This document shows, one piece after another, positions 34,356-43,124 of a stretch of DNA of 64,000 nucleotides. Below the pieces are notes generated by a model. The model searched no databases and was not told where the DNA came from. It saw only the letters and a list, made by a program, of their open reading frames with translations. Origin of the DNA: CAIRDP01 sp037138335 (GTDB taxonomy: Bacteria > Bacteroidota > Bacteroidia > Bacteroidales > FEN-979); NCBI GenBank assembly GCA_037138335.1, contig JBAXIO010000009.1, forward strand, positions 62,001 to 126,000, written 5' to 3'. Positions within the stretch are counted from its first letter, which is position 1; every line of letters starts with the position of its first letter. Both the position numbers and the translations under genes were made by a program.

Positions 34356-34898
34356 ATGAGGATCAAAGCCGGAAAGTTTAAAAAACCAGGGAAAACGGTT
34401 AAAGAGATGACGATTGCAGCCGGCAATGCCATGAAAAACGGATTTTATACTGAGGCAATCTGGATACTTTCAGGGATTATGGAAGCCAGGCTGAAAAAAC
34501 TCATTATAATCACTGAAGGCAGGAACCCGGGAGCTGCTTCAGGATTGGAACAGCATTTAAAAAGGATTAAACTGCTTCAGTCCAGGGAACAGTTTTCCAC
34601 CCTGAAAGCACATTTTCCATCCACCCTGATATCTTCGCTGAGGGATTGGAAAAACAACCGCAACATCATGATGAAAGACATGCTTGAAATGCATGTTTCC
34701 TGGGAAAGAAAGGAAAGGCTGTCCAAACAGGGGATTGCCTTACTGAAATCGCTCAACAAGGTATATAAGCATTACAGGCTTGCAGTTCATGCCCCGGCCG
34801 ACAGAGCATCCCTTCAAGCCATTGTGCCGGTTCAGGAAGAAACTTCAAAAACACCGGCCGAATTGATCCCTGCTGCACACGACACATCTAAAGCATAA
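34356..34898 (+). CDS. Unknown helical protein upstream of CHAD-CopA
   Basis: A 180-residue, Lys/Arg-rich, all-helical protein with no signal peptide or membrane segment. Its core (AIWILSGIMEARLKKLIIIT, LISSLRDWKNNRNIMMKDML) vaguely recalls helical HEPN-type bundles, but the RxxxxH motif of HEPN nucleases is not present. The C-terminal 40 residues are Ala/Pro-rich and probably disordered. The CHAD gene follows 11 bases after its stop. The first base of the operon is probably near here, with TATCTTTA as a one-mismatch -7 candidate about 70 bases upstream. The family is not recognised. Confidence 0.65.
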   Translation: MRIKAGKFKKPGKTVKEMTIAAGNAMKNGFYTEAIWILSGIMEARLKKLIIITEGRNPGAASGLEQHLKRIKLLQSREQFSTLKAHFPSTLISSLRDWKNNRNIMMKDMLEMHVSWERKERLSKQGIALLKSLNKVYKHYRLAVHAPADRASLQAIVPVQEETSKTPAELIPAAHDTSKA

Positions 34899-34909
34899 TT
34901 GTTAATGTT

Positions 34910-35764
34910 ATGGTTTCCTCAAAGGTCAGGGAATTTTACTGGATATTTTTTAAAAAAAGGACCACCTCTTTTTTAGCCAACCTCTATCGTTCAAGCATCA
35001 CCGGGGACGAGAGGGATATTCACAGGACCCGGATCGACATGAAAAAGATCAACTCCATCCTGGAGATGTTCGAGATGCTTAATCCTGATAAGTTCAACCC
35101 TGAAAATTTCGAAGTGTTCAAAGCCATGTTCAGGTTTTCGGGCAAGATCAGGGAGCTCCAGGTGAACCAGCTGGTCACTGCAAAATATGGACCTGAAACC
35201 CCGGGAATATCTTTTTTTCTCAAGTATCTCAGGTCGAGAGAAAATAAGCTTTCAAAACAGTTTATCTCTGTGGTTCAGCAATTCGATGAAAAAAAGCTAA
35301 AAAAGTTGGAACGGGCTATAAAGAAATTATGTGGGGGGCTCAAGGTCAAGACCCTTAAAGCCAGGTCGGAGAAGTTTATTGTTAAGAAAGGAAAAAAAAT
35401 AAGCCTGCTGCGTAATTATCCATCCAATCCCGACAATATCCACGGGATAAGGAAACAGCTTAAAGCCATGGTTACTATCCTTACACTTGTTTCCATGGTC
35501 TTTATGGACGAACGTCAGGATATCCTCCTGGGCAAGCTTAACCAGACCGAAATGCTTATCGGCAATTGGCACGATAACCAGGTGCTGATTGTATATATTG
35601 ACCAGTTCCTTCATAAAAGCAAAATGCCGGGCAGGGATCACCAACTTCATTTGCAGGTTCTAAGAAATAAAGTAATTAAAAGCAATCAGGAGTTGTTACA
35701 AGCGTTATTTCCTAAGATCGAGGAGATCCTGGTCGTTATTTTCCCCTCCTCCCCAACTGAATGA
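34910..35764 (+). CDS. CHAD-domain protein
   Basis: A 284-residue helical protein of the CHAD family, which binds inorganic polyphosphate through conserved His and basic residues. Visible are DIHRTRIDMKKINSILEMFE near residue 37, NIHGIRKQLKAMVTILTL near residue 178 and LIGNWHDNQVLIVYI near residue 217, the last matching the family's LGxxxDxxVL pattern. The middle is very Lys-rich. No CYTH/triphosphatase domain is fused. The stop overlaps the copA start as ATGA, so CHAD and CopA are translationally coupled. Confidence 0.85.
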   Translation: MVSSKVREFYWIFFKKRTTSFLANLYRSSITGDERDIHRTRIDMKKINSILEMFEMLNPDKFNPENFEVFKAMFRFSGKIRELQVNQLVTAKYGPETPGISFFLKYLRSRENKLSKQFISVVQQFDEKKLKKLERAIKKLCGGLKVKTLKARSEKFIVKKGKKISLLRNYPSNPDNIHGIRKQLKAMVTILTLVSMVFMDERQDILLGKLNQTEMLIGNWHDNQVLIVYIDQFLHKSKMPGRDHQLHLQVLRNKVIKSNQELLQALFPKIEEILVVIFPSSPTE

Positions 35765-37989
35765 AAACCATTAAGGAAATATATAAAGTCGAAGGCATGT
35801 CATGCACAGCCTGCGCCTCCAGTGTCAACAGCATGCTTTCCTCTGTTGAAGGAGTTGTTAGCGCTAATGTGAATTTTGCAAACCAGACTGTACTTGTGGA
35901 GTTTGATCCTGAGAAGGCAAGCCCGAAGCAGCTTGAGGGGGCCGTGTCGAAAATCGGGTACAGTTTGATTACCGATAAGATTTTGATGGCGGATGAGGAA
36001 GCGGGGGAGGCCCGGCGTCTTCGGAAAGCAAGGATAAACCTGATTTCATCGTTCTCATTTGCAATCCCGGTTTTTATAATTTCCATGTTCCTCCCTGTCC
36101 TGCCATACAGGAACTGGATCATGCTTGCATTGTCGTGCCCGGTCATGTTCTGGTTCGGGAAGGAGTTCTTTGTCATCGCATGGAAGCGTGCCAGGCACCT
36201 GGCCACCAACATGGACACTCTCGTAGCTATGGGAAGCGGGACAGCATTTTTATTCAGCCTTTACAATACTTTTTTCCCCTCATCGGCAGGGCCTTCGGGA
36301 ATGGCATCGCATATGTATTATGAGGCTGCGGTTGTGATCATTTCCTTTATCCTTCTCGGGCGTTTCCTTGAAGAACGGGCCAGGTCCAAAACCTCATCCT
36401 CCATCAGGAAACTCCTTAACCTGGGAGTTAAAACCGCCAGGGTGATCAGGAACGGGGAAGAAAAAGAAGTACTTATTTCGAAGGTTAGGATTGGTGATAT
36501 AGTCGTGATACGGCCGGGTGAAAAGATCCCTGTTGACGGGCATGTCACGGAAGGCGAAAGCCTGGTTGACGAGAGCATGATCACAGGCGAAAGCGTGCCG
36601 GTCATGAAAAAAACCGGCGAGCAGTTGATCGGGGCCACTCTGAACCAGACAGGAAGCCTGCTGATGCTCGCCGAGAGAATTGGGGAGCAAACCGTTCTGG
36701 CACAAATCATCAGGCTGGTCCAGGAAGCCCAGGGGAGCAGGGCCCCTGTTCAAAAAACCGTCGACCGCATTGCCTCCGTATTTGTGCCGGTTGTCATTTG
36801 TATTGCCGTTCTTACATTCATCAGCTGGCTGGTTTTCCTTCCCGGGATGGGGTTCTCCCATGCCGTCACGGCTGCGGTGAGTGTGCTTATCATAGCCTGT
36901 CCCTGTGCCCTTGGCCTTGCAACACCTACTGCCATAATTGTAGGACTTGGGAAAGCGGCTGAACATGGTATCCTCATCAAGGATGCCCAAAGCCTTGAAG
37001 AATTCTGCCGCCTGGACCTGCTGGTCCTTGACAAAACAGGGACCATCACCACAGGTAAACCCAGCGTAAGCGAACTGAGGTGGGACGAAAGTAACCCTCT
37101 CCCGGAGGAGTCCAGGGATGAAGTGTCGGCAGCAGTTGCCTCAATAGAATGGAGGTCGGAGCATCCTTATGCCCTGGCCCTTTGTGAATACCTTGATATA
37201 ACCCGGAATCCCGATACTACTGTTACAGGCTTCGAGAGTGTGACAGGAAAAGGCGTGTCAGGATTCTATGGAAACAACCAGTATCATATCGGAAGCCCGA
37301 CCTATATTGCCGACAAAGGGTGCAATGTTTCGTCAGGCCTTGAAGAGTACCAGCAATTACTGAAGAAACAAGCTTTCTCGGTGGTTTTCATTTCGCAAAA
37401 TTTCAGGGTTTTAGCGGTTGCTGCCATCAGCGACAGCATCAAACCCGGATCAGCCGGAGCGGTTCGGGAGTTAAAAGAAATGGGGCTTCAGGTCCACATG
37501 CTTTCAGGCGACAGTGTTGCCATCAGTTCACAGGTTGCTTCCAAAGCCGGGATTGATTATTTCAAGGCCGAAGCTTCACCTGCTGAAAAGTCAGAATATA
37601 TCAGGGACAAGCGAAAATCGGGCCTCAGGGTCGGCATGGTTGGCGACGGAATAAATGATTCACCTGCTTTGGCTATTGCCGATGTGGGGATTGCCATGGG
37701 AACAGGGACCGATATTGCCATTGAGTCGGCCAGCATTATTCTTCTAAAAGGCGACCTGGCAAAACTGGCAATGGCCCTGAAGATAAGCAGGCAAACGGTT
37801 AAAACCATAAGGCAGAACCTGTTCTGGGCCTTCTTTTATAATGTAATAAGCATCCCTGTTGCAGCAGGATTATTGTTCCCCTTTACCGGTTTCCTCCTGA
37901 ATCCTATGATTGCCGGTGCAGCTATGGCCTTCTCTTCGGTATCGGTTGTGAGTAACAGCCTTCTCCTGAAAACCAGAAAAATTGTTTAG
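35761..37989 (+). CDS. copA: Copper-transporting P1B-type ATPase
   Basis: A 742-residue Cu(+)-exporting ATPase. A single N-terminal heavy-metal domain has Cys15 and Cys18 (GMSCTACASS). The actuator domain has the TGES motif (MITGESVPV), the sixth membrane helix has C380-P-C382 (ACPCALGLATPTA), the phosphorylated aspartate is D424 in LDKTGTITTGKP, HP is in WRSEHPYALAL, and the hinge is VGDGINDSPALA. The C-terminal helix carries the MAFSSVSVVSNS motif, typical of Cu(I) rather than Zn/Cd pumps. It detoxifies cytoplasmic copper or supplies it to envelope enzymes. It is coupled to CHAD by a 4-base overlap. Confidence 0.95.
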   Translation: MKTIKEIYKVEGMSCTACASSVNSMLSSVEGVVSANVNFANQTVLVEFDPEKASPKQLEGAVSKIGYSLITDKILMADEEAGEARRLRKARINLISSFSFAIPVFIISMFLPVLPYRNWIMLALSCPVMFWFGKEFFVIAWKRARHLATNMDTLVAMGSGTAFLFSLYNTFFPSSAGPSGMASHMYYEAAVVIISFILLGRFLEERARSKTSSSIRKLLNLGVKTARVIRNGEEKEVLISKVRIGDIVVIRPGEKIPVDGHVTEGESLVDESMITGESVPVMKKTGEQLIGATLNQTGSLLMLAERIGEQTVLAQIIRLVQEAQGSRAPVQKTVDRIASVFVPVVICIAVLTFISWLVFLPGMGFSHAVTAAVSVLIIACPCALGLATPTAIIVGLGKAAEHGILIKDAQSLEEFCRLDLLVLDKTGTITTGKPSVSELRWDESNPLPEESRDEVSAAVASIEWRSEHPYALALCEYLDITRNPDTTVTGFESVTGKGVSGFYGNNQYHIGSPTYIADKGCNVSSGLEEYQQLLKKQAFSVVFISQNFRVLAVAAISDSIKPGSAGAVRELKEMGLQVHMLSGDSVAISSQVASKAGIDYFKAEASPAEKSEYIRDKRKSGLRVGMVGDGINDSPALAIADVGIAMGTGTDIAIESASIILLKGDLAKLAMALKISRQTVKTIRQNLFWAFFYNVISIPVAAGLLFPFTGFLLNPMIAGAAMAFSSVSVVSNSLLLKTRKIV

Positions 37990-38007
37990 ACGTTTGCCGG
38001 TTTTTCT

Positions 38008-38015
38008 TAATTTTG
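38008..38015 (+). promoter_or_regulatory. -7 box for the TPR-PAS kinase gene
   Basis: TAATTTTG matches TAnnTTTG and ends 23 bases before the ATG at 38039, supporting that start over an upstream in-frame codon at 38027. Confidence 0.5.
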
Positions 38016-38038
38016 AATTGTAAAGCTTGATTTTCAGG

Positions 38039-40396
38039 ATGAAAATTAGACAGAGGTATTCATCGTTTCTTCTTCTTTTACTGATTACGCTTTTTCTGCC
38101 GTTTCGATTGCCTGCTCAACAGGCAAACAAATCTGATGCGGATGAAGGGGAAACGGATATCCGCCATATCGATAAAATGATCGACCTGCTCAAGCCTGAT
38201 ACTCTTTCACAGGAGGAAGCCTTCAGAATTGCATCCAAAACCTTGAAACTATCGGTTGAGGCTGCATATACAAGGGGGAAAGCTGAATCCTACCTTCAAA
38301 TCGGCCGCTATTTTGCTCATAAAAGAAAACACCCTTCCGCCTTCCATTTTCTTCTTTGCGCTTCCAAGCTTTTTAGCTCCCTCAAAGATACTATAGGCAT
38401 GCTGAGAGTTGACCATTCGATCTTTTCAGTTGAAATATACGTTAAAGATTATGACAATTCAATTGCCACATGCAAGCAGGGCCTTGAACTTGCCCGGAAA
38501 AAGAAAGATCTTGTCCTTACCGGTTACTTCCTTGAAAAGATGGCCGATGTTTTTCATGAGCAGAAGGATACATCAAAATCCCTGGACTATTACATGGAGT
38601 CGCTGAAATATTACACTGAAGCAAATGACAGGAAAAGCGTTCTTGGGGTGTATATGGCTATTGGCGGCATCTACCTTGATCAGAAAAGATATGCCGATGT
38701 GATCAGAATGTATGATACCCTGCTGGTATTTGCCGACTCGATTGATCGTTCAAGCGCAGGGACCATGTATACCAGGATGGCCCATGTTTATGAACAGGAG
38801 AATAATTTTTCAAAAGCCCTTATTTATAACAGGAAAGCCCTTGAAACCAGGAGCAGGGCAAAAATTGCAGATGTGGTAAACAGTTCAACCATCAATCTGG
38901 CCGGCAGTTATTTCAAAATGAACCGTCCGGATTCAGGATGGTATTATATGAATATCGGCCTCAGGGAGGCAAAATTGAATAACCGTTTCTATTACCTCAG
39001 AAACGGCTATACGTTATTGTATAATTATTACCTGAAGAAAGGCGACATGGAAAAAGCCCTTGAAAATTTCAGGCAAATGGTATCGGTGAATGACAGTATA
39101 CAAAAAGAAAGGCTGAATACCGATATCAATGTGATAAGGTCGGGGCAAAACGTAATGGCGTTGAAGGAAAGCATCAGGTTGCTTGAAAACCAGAATATAC
39201 TGCAAAAAGTTATGATCAGGAACCAGAAGATCTTTAAATTTCTTCTTATCCTGATCGTGCTTGCCGTATTGATAGCTGTAAGTATCATTGTGAGAATTAA
39301 TATACGCCACCGGAGGTCAAAGAGAAACATTGAGAATCTGAACATCAAACTTCAATATGAGGCAGCAGAGAGAAAGCTGATTCAGAAAAAGACAGTCGAG
39401 AAGGAAGACCAGTACAGGTTCATTGCAGAGCATTCACTTGACCTTATTTCAAGGATTGACAAAAAGTATAATTTTACCTATGCATCTCCAGCCGCTGCTG
39501 ATATTTTTGGATATACTTCCCAGGAATTGTTAACCATCAACCTGCTGGATATATTGGTTGCAGGGCATGCTGATTTCCTTAAGGAGCAACTTGAAGAGGT
39601 GGTGAATACACGGCGCCCCCATTCAATTGCTTTTCTTGCACGGAAAAAAGGGAATGAACCGATATGGGTTGAAAGCACCTTCAACCCTGTGTTTAACCCT
39701 AAAACAGGGGATTTCAGGGAATTTGTTTCGGTAACAAGAAATATTCAGGAACTCAAAAAGAGAGAAATGGGAATTGTTGAAGGAACCAAGCAGAAAGAGA
39801 ATCTCCTGAGGGAGATCCATCACAGGGTTAAAAATAATTTCGCAATCCTGGTCAGCCTGATCAATATGCAAAAGGCACAATCCCAAAATGAAGATGTAAA
39901 ACAATCCCTTACGAACCTGCAGCTAAGGATAAGGACCATGGCCCTGGTGCATGAAATGCTTTACCGTTCCGAAGATTTTGAAAAGATCTCATTCCCAGAT
40001 TACGTAAGATCAGTTGCATCGGTAATTTCAGCAACCTACGGAAGGATGAATGTTCATCTTGACTTCCACCTTGAGCCGGTTATTATTAATATTGAAACTG
40101 CAATCCCCCTCGGGCTTATTCTCAATGAACTTTTAAGCAATGCATACAGGCATGCGTTTGCCGGGAATTCAGACGGCAACATATCGGTTACATTTAAGAA
40201 GCAGGAGACCCCGAACTTATATGCCCTGGTTGTTTCGGATTCAGGGACGGGTTTGCCGGAGGGCTTTTCCATGGAAGAAAACAAAACCATGGGACTTCAG
40301 ATCGTCGACATTCTCGTCAAACAGATTGAAGCCCATCTGCAGATTAAACAGGTTAACGGCACATCATTCACAATCACTTTCCCCATAGAGGGCTGA
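38039..40396 (+). CDS. TPR-PAS sensor histidine kinase, HisKA_2/HWE type
   Basis: A 785-residue sensor kinase. It has a signal peptide (LLLLLITLFLPFRLPAQQ), a periplasmic TPR region to about residue 390 (SYLQIGRYFAHKRKHPSAFH, LGVYMAIGGIYLDQKRYADV), a transmembrane helix at about 398-422, a PAS domain at about 455-575 (FIAEHSLDLISRIDKKYNFT), then a HisKA_2 dimerisation domain with the phospho-accepting His595 (REIHHRVKNNF) and a HATPase (LNELLSNAYRHAF, DSGTGLPEGF). No receiver domain is fused. The next gene is the phosphate porin, but the 148-base spacer contains its own control region. The signal is unknown. Confidence 0.88.
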   Translation: MKIRQRYSSFLLLLLITLFLPFRLPAQQANKSDADEGETDIRHIDKMIDLLKPDTLSQEEAFRIASKTLKLSVEAAYTRGKAESYLQIGRYFAHKRKHPSAFHFLLCASKLFSSLKDTIGMLRVDHSIFSVEIYVKDYDNSIATCKQGLELARKKKDLVLTGYFLEKMADVFHEQKDTSKSLDYYMESLKYYTEANDRKSVLGVYMAIGGIYLDQKRYADVIRMYDTLLVFADSIDRSSAGTMYTRMAHVYEQENNFSKALIYNRKALETRSRAKIADVVNSSTINLAGSYFKMNRPDSGWYYMNIGLREAKLNNRFYYLRNGYTLLYNYYLKKGDMEKALENFRQMVSVNDSIQKERLNTDINVIRSGQNVMALKESIRLLENQNILQKVMIRNQKIFKFLLILIVLAVLIAVSIIVRINIRHRRSKRNIENLNIKLQYEAAERKLIQKKTVEKEDQYRFIAEHSLDLISRIDKKYNFTYASPAAADIFGYTSQELLTINLLDILVAGHADFLKEQLEEVVNTRRPHSIAFLARKKGNEPIWVESTFNPVFNPKTGDFREFVSVTRNIQELKKREMGIVEGTKQKENLLREIHHRVKNNFAILVSLINMQKAQSQNEDVKQSLTNLQLRIRTMALVHEMLYRSEDFEKISFPDYVRSVASVISATYGRMNVHLDFHLEPVIINIETAIPLGLILNELLSNAYRHAFAGNSDGNISVTFKKQETPNLYALVVSDSGTGLPEGFSMEENKTMGLQIVDILVKQIEAHLQIKQVNGTSFTITFPIEG

Positions 40397-40454
40397 TGAC
40401 AGCTCCGTTCCTCTTCGAAGAAAAGCACTCCCCGCTGAGGTTTCCCGCCAGTCG

Positions 40455-40493
40455 TTAACAATTATTTAACATGAAGTTAATATTGCCGTAACA
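40455..40493 (+). promoter_or_regulatory. Pho-box-like array: four TTAACA-type hexamers at 11-bp spacing
   Basis: TTAACA (40455), TTAACA (40466), TTAATA (40477) and GTAACA (40488) occur exactly 11 bases apart with 5-base spacers. This is the arrangement of PhoP/PhoB binding repeats (TTAACA-like units in Bacillus PhoP; 11-base direct repeats in E. coli PhoB). The last unit ends 20 bases before the -7 box at 40514, so a bound dimer would take the place of the -33 element. It stands in front of the porin-pst-phoU genes, the expected target. Confidence 0.78.
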
Positions 40494-40513
40494 TGGCCGG
40501 TTCGTGCAAGATC

Positions 40514-40521
40514 TAATTTTG
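40514..40521 (+). promoter_or_regulatory. -7 box of the phosphate porin-pst operon
   Basis: TAATTTTG matches TAnnTTTG, 24 bases before the porin ATG, and 20 bases after the TTAACA-type array. Confidence 0.65.
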
Positions 40522-40544
40522 CCGGAAACAAAAAACTAACGTTT

Positions 40545-42080
40545 ATGAAGAAATTTACACGAATTATCCTGATGAGCGGTCTTGTGTTGCCGCTGCTGTT
40601 TGTTTCAGTCACAATTAACGCACAATTACCGGTCCAGAATCAGCTGGATACAGTTAAACAAAAGGTTTCCACCATTAACGATAAGGTTGCCGGTGTTGAA
40701 GAACGACTGGCTACGGCAGAGGCAGATCTGGCAAAGCTGACCAAGATCAAACTCTCTGGTTATATCCAGGCCCAGTGGGTGAATTATGAAGCCTCAAGCG
40801 TTTATCCTAATAATTACTTTATGGTTCGCAGGGCAAGGATCAAGTTCACTTATGAACCGATTGACGGTATCGTTTTCGTATTGCAGCCTGACTTCCAGCC
40901 AGGCAACATCACTATCAAAGATGCTTATGCTCAGGCAAACGATCCCTGGTTAAAAATGTTCTCCTTATGGGTTGGTAAATTCAACCGTCCGAATTATGAA
41001 GTTGAATATTCTTCCAGTAACCGCGAAGTCGCAGAACGTTCAAGAGTAATCAGGGCGATTTATCCTGACGAACGTGCCATCGGTGCTAAACTTGAAATAC
41101 ATCCCCCGAAACTTCCGCTTAAATTTCAGCTTGCAATTTTTAACGGGAATGACGGTATTGCAACAGTAAATCCTGATGGAACCACCACAGTTCTCCAGAA
41201 TACCGATTATGATAATTACAAGGACCTGATGGCCCGCCTTACTTATACCTTTAAACTTGGTAATTTTGGCGGACTTGCAGTTGGCGCCCACGGTTATTAT
41301 GGTGCTATCAAAGCCAACAATGTTAATGTGCTGAATTCAGATTACACTTTTAACAAGACCCTTGACAATGTTGGAAAATCAGTTCCGAAGCAGTGGTGGG
41401 GTGTTGAAGCACAACTTTCGATGGATATCCTTGGAGGCCTTATTATCAAAGGCGAATATATCAGGGGTATTAATTCTGCTCCCGGTGCAACTTTTTCCGG
41501 TTCAGCAGTTGCAAATTCCACATTACTCAAAAGCGATACTCTCTGGCTGACTACAACTACTACTAAAACTTCTACCAGTACGCCAGCCATCAGTAAAAAT
41601 TTCAGCGGCTGGTATGTTTACCTGATAAAAAATATCGGAAAACGCAACCAGATTTCTGTAAGATATGATTGGTATAACCCCAACACCAAACTCAGCGCCG
41701 ACCAGATTGGAACTGCAAAGTTCGATGGTTCAAAAACTACAAATGATCCGAGTCCTGTAAAAACTTTTGCAGGTACTGATCCAGTAATTGCCACAGTGAC
41801 AAAGACAAACAACGTCACTACGAGCAAGCTAACCAGCGGTGTGTCTGATATTGCTTATGGTACATGGTCACTCGCCTACTGCTATTATTTCACTGATAAT
41901 ATTAAGTTCATGATCAATTATGATATCGTCCTGAATAAGAAAGTTGGTGTTGTTGATCCGAAAACAAATTCAGGCAATGTGACTTCCAGTTATACGGTAA
42001 ATGGTGTAGCCAGTACCTATGATTACAGTAACCTGATCCATCAGAACGTATTAACATTAAGATTACAGGTGAAGTTTTAA
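40545..42080 (+). CDS. Phosphate-selective porin O/P-type outer-membrane protein
   Basis: A 511-residue outer-membrane protein. It has a signal peptide (LPLLFVSVTINAQ), an N-terminal coiled-coil stretch at about 26-68 (DTVKQKVSTINDKVAGVEER) that may trimerise or bind peptidoglycan, and a beta-barrel from about 70 to the C-terminal phenylalanine (LTLRLQVKF). The barrel begins with KLSGYIQAQWVNYEA and YFMVRRARIKFTYEP, features of the Porin_O_P family. Thr/Ser-rich insertions near 330 and 400 are probably surface loops. It would admit phosphate to the periplasm for the downstream PstS. The preceding Pho-box array supports this. Confidence 0.85.
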   Translation: MKKFTRIILMSGLVLPLLFVSVTINAQLPVQNQLDTVKQKVSTINDKVAGVEERLATAEADLAKLTKIKLSGYIQAQWVNYEASSVYPNNYFMVRRARIKFTYEPIDGIVFVLQPDFQPGNITIKDAYAQANDPWLKMFSLWVGKFNRPNYEVEYSSSNREVAERSRVIRAIYPDERAIGAKLEIHPPKLPLKFQLAIFNGNDGIATVNPDGTTTVLQNTDYDNYKDLMARLTYTFKLGNFGGLAVGAHGYYGAIKANNVNVLNSDYTFNKTLDNVGKSVPKQWWGVEAQLSMDILGGLIIKGEYIRGINSAPGATFSGSAVANSTLLKSDTLWLTTTTTKTSTSTPAISKNFSGWYVYLIKNIGKRNQISVRYDWYNPNTKLSADQIGTAKFDGSKTTNDPSPVKTFAGTDPVIATVTKTNNVTTSKLTSGVSDIAYGTWSLAYCYYFTDNIKFMINYDIVLNKKVGVVDPKTNSGNVTSSYTVNGVASTYDYSNLIHQNVLTLRLQVKF

Positions 42081-42082
42081 AT

Positions 42083-42171
42083 AGTGAACAGTGAATAGTG
42101 AACAGTCACTGATAACCAGTCACCATTCACCATTCACCATTCACTAGTCACTAACAAAGTCACCAGTCACA
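42083..42171. repeat. GTGAA-type repeats forming a long imperfect hairpin between porin and pstS
   Basis: AGTGAACAGTGAATAGTGAA (from 42083) is followed about 35 bases later by three copies of CACCATT and AGTCACT, whose complement reads AGTGACTAGTGAATGGTGAA. The two arms can pair over about 25 bases. It begins right after the porin stop. No T-run follows, so it may stabilise the porin mRNA or reduce read-through into pst rather than stop it. Confidence 0.65.
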
Positions 42172-42208
42172 AAAAAAGAAATAATAATTGAATAAAATAA
42201 ATCGAAAT

Positions 42209-43048
42209 ATGAAAACAAAAAACAAATTAGCCCTGATAGCAAGCATTGTCCTGGTGGCAGTTATTGGCTTCGCATTCATGCCGGCCCCTAAAAAAATTAC
42301 AGTCAAAGGTTCCGATACGATGGTTATCCTTGCACAGAAATGGGCAGAGATCTACATGAAATCACATGCTGATGTTGTAGTACAGGTCACAGGTGGTGGT
42401 TCAGGAACCGGAATTTCAGCTCTGATCAATGGCTCAACCGATATCTGCAACTCCAGCCGTCCCCTGAAATCCTCGGAAATGGACAAGCTAAAAGATCGTT
42501 TTGGTTCACTTGGCATTGAGATCCCATGTGCCAAAGACGGTATCACTATCTTCCTGAATGAAAACAATGCTGTTAACGAGCTTTCAATAAAACAGCTTGG
42601 AGACATTTTCAGCGGAAAGATCCGGAACTGGAAAGACGTTGGCGGATCGGATGCAGAGATCAGGTTATACGGTCGTGAAAACTCGTCAGGCACATACGTT
42701 TTCTTCCAGGAGAAAGTCGTAAAAGGTGATTATTCAGCGAGTTGCCAAACACTTCCCGGAACAGCTGCCGTTGTTAACGCTGTAAGCAAAGATAAAAACG
42801 GAATCGGTTATGGAGGGGCAGCTTATGCCCAGGGTATTAAGCATTGCAAGGTAAAGAAGGACGATAAGAGCCCTGCTTTTCTTGCAACTGCCGAAACCAT
42901 TGCAAAAGGCGAATATCCCATCACCCGTTACCTCTATATGTACATGAGGAACAGGCCTACCGGCGATGTTAAAAAGTACGTAGACTGGATCCTCAGCGCC
43001 GAAGGACAGAAGGTCGTCACTGAAGTTGGTTATTTTCCCGTTAAGTAG
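42209..43048 (+). CDS. pstS: Phosphate-binding periplasmic protein PstS
   Basis: A 279-residue substrate-binding protein of the high-affinity phosphate ABC importer. It has an N-terminal signal anchor (LALIASIVLVAVIGFAFM), and the phosphate-binding loops KKITVKGSDTMVILAQKW, VTGGGSGTGISALINGSTDI and YGRENSSGTYVFFQEKV. The C-terminal half has GIGYGGAAYAQGIKH and the conserved end DWILSAEGQKVVTEVGYFPV. There is no lipobox Cys. The ATG at 42209 is chosen over an in-frame upstream codon at 42188. No promoter is visible in the repeat-filled spacer, so it is probably read from the porin promoter. Confidence 0.95.
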   Translation: MKTKNKLALIASIVLVAVIGFAFMPAPKKITVKGSDTMVILAQKWAEIYMKSHADVVVQVTGGGSGTGISALINGSTDICNSSRPLKSSEMDKLKDRFGSLGIEIPCAKDGITIFLNENNAVNELSIKQLGDIFSGKIRNWKDVGGSDAEIRLYGRENSSGTYVFFQEKVVKGDYSASCQTLPGTAAVVNAVSKDKNGIGYGGAAYAQGIKHCKVKKDDKSPAFLATAETIAKGEYPITRYLYMYMRNRPTGDVKKYVDWILSAEGQKVVTEVGYFPVK

Positions 43049-43124
43049 TATATTTGTTAGTAAATGTGTGTGAAGTGAAGGCAGCATTTGTTCAATGTTG
43101 CCTTTCACTTTTAAATCAAGTCCA

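Noticed and set aside
34356..34898. HEPN toxin or antiphage role for the helical protein
   Set aside because: The RxxxxH nuclease motif is missing and the neighbours are CHAD and CopA, not an antitoxin or defence gene.
42081..42187. CRISPR-like look of the GTGAA/CACCATT repeats
   Set aside because: The units are 7-14 bases, directly adjacent and of two opposite orientations, with no regular spacers or cas genes.
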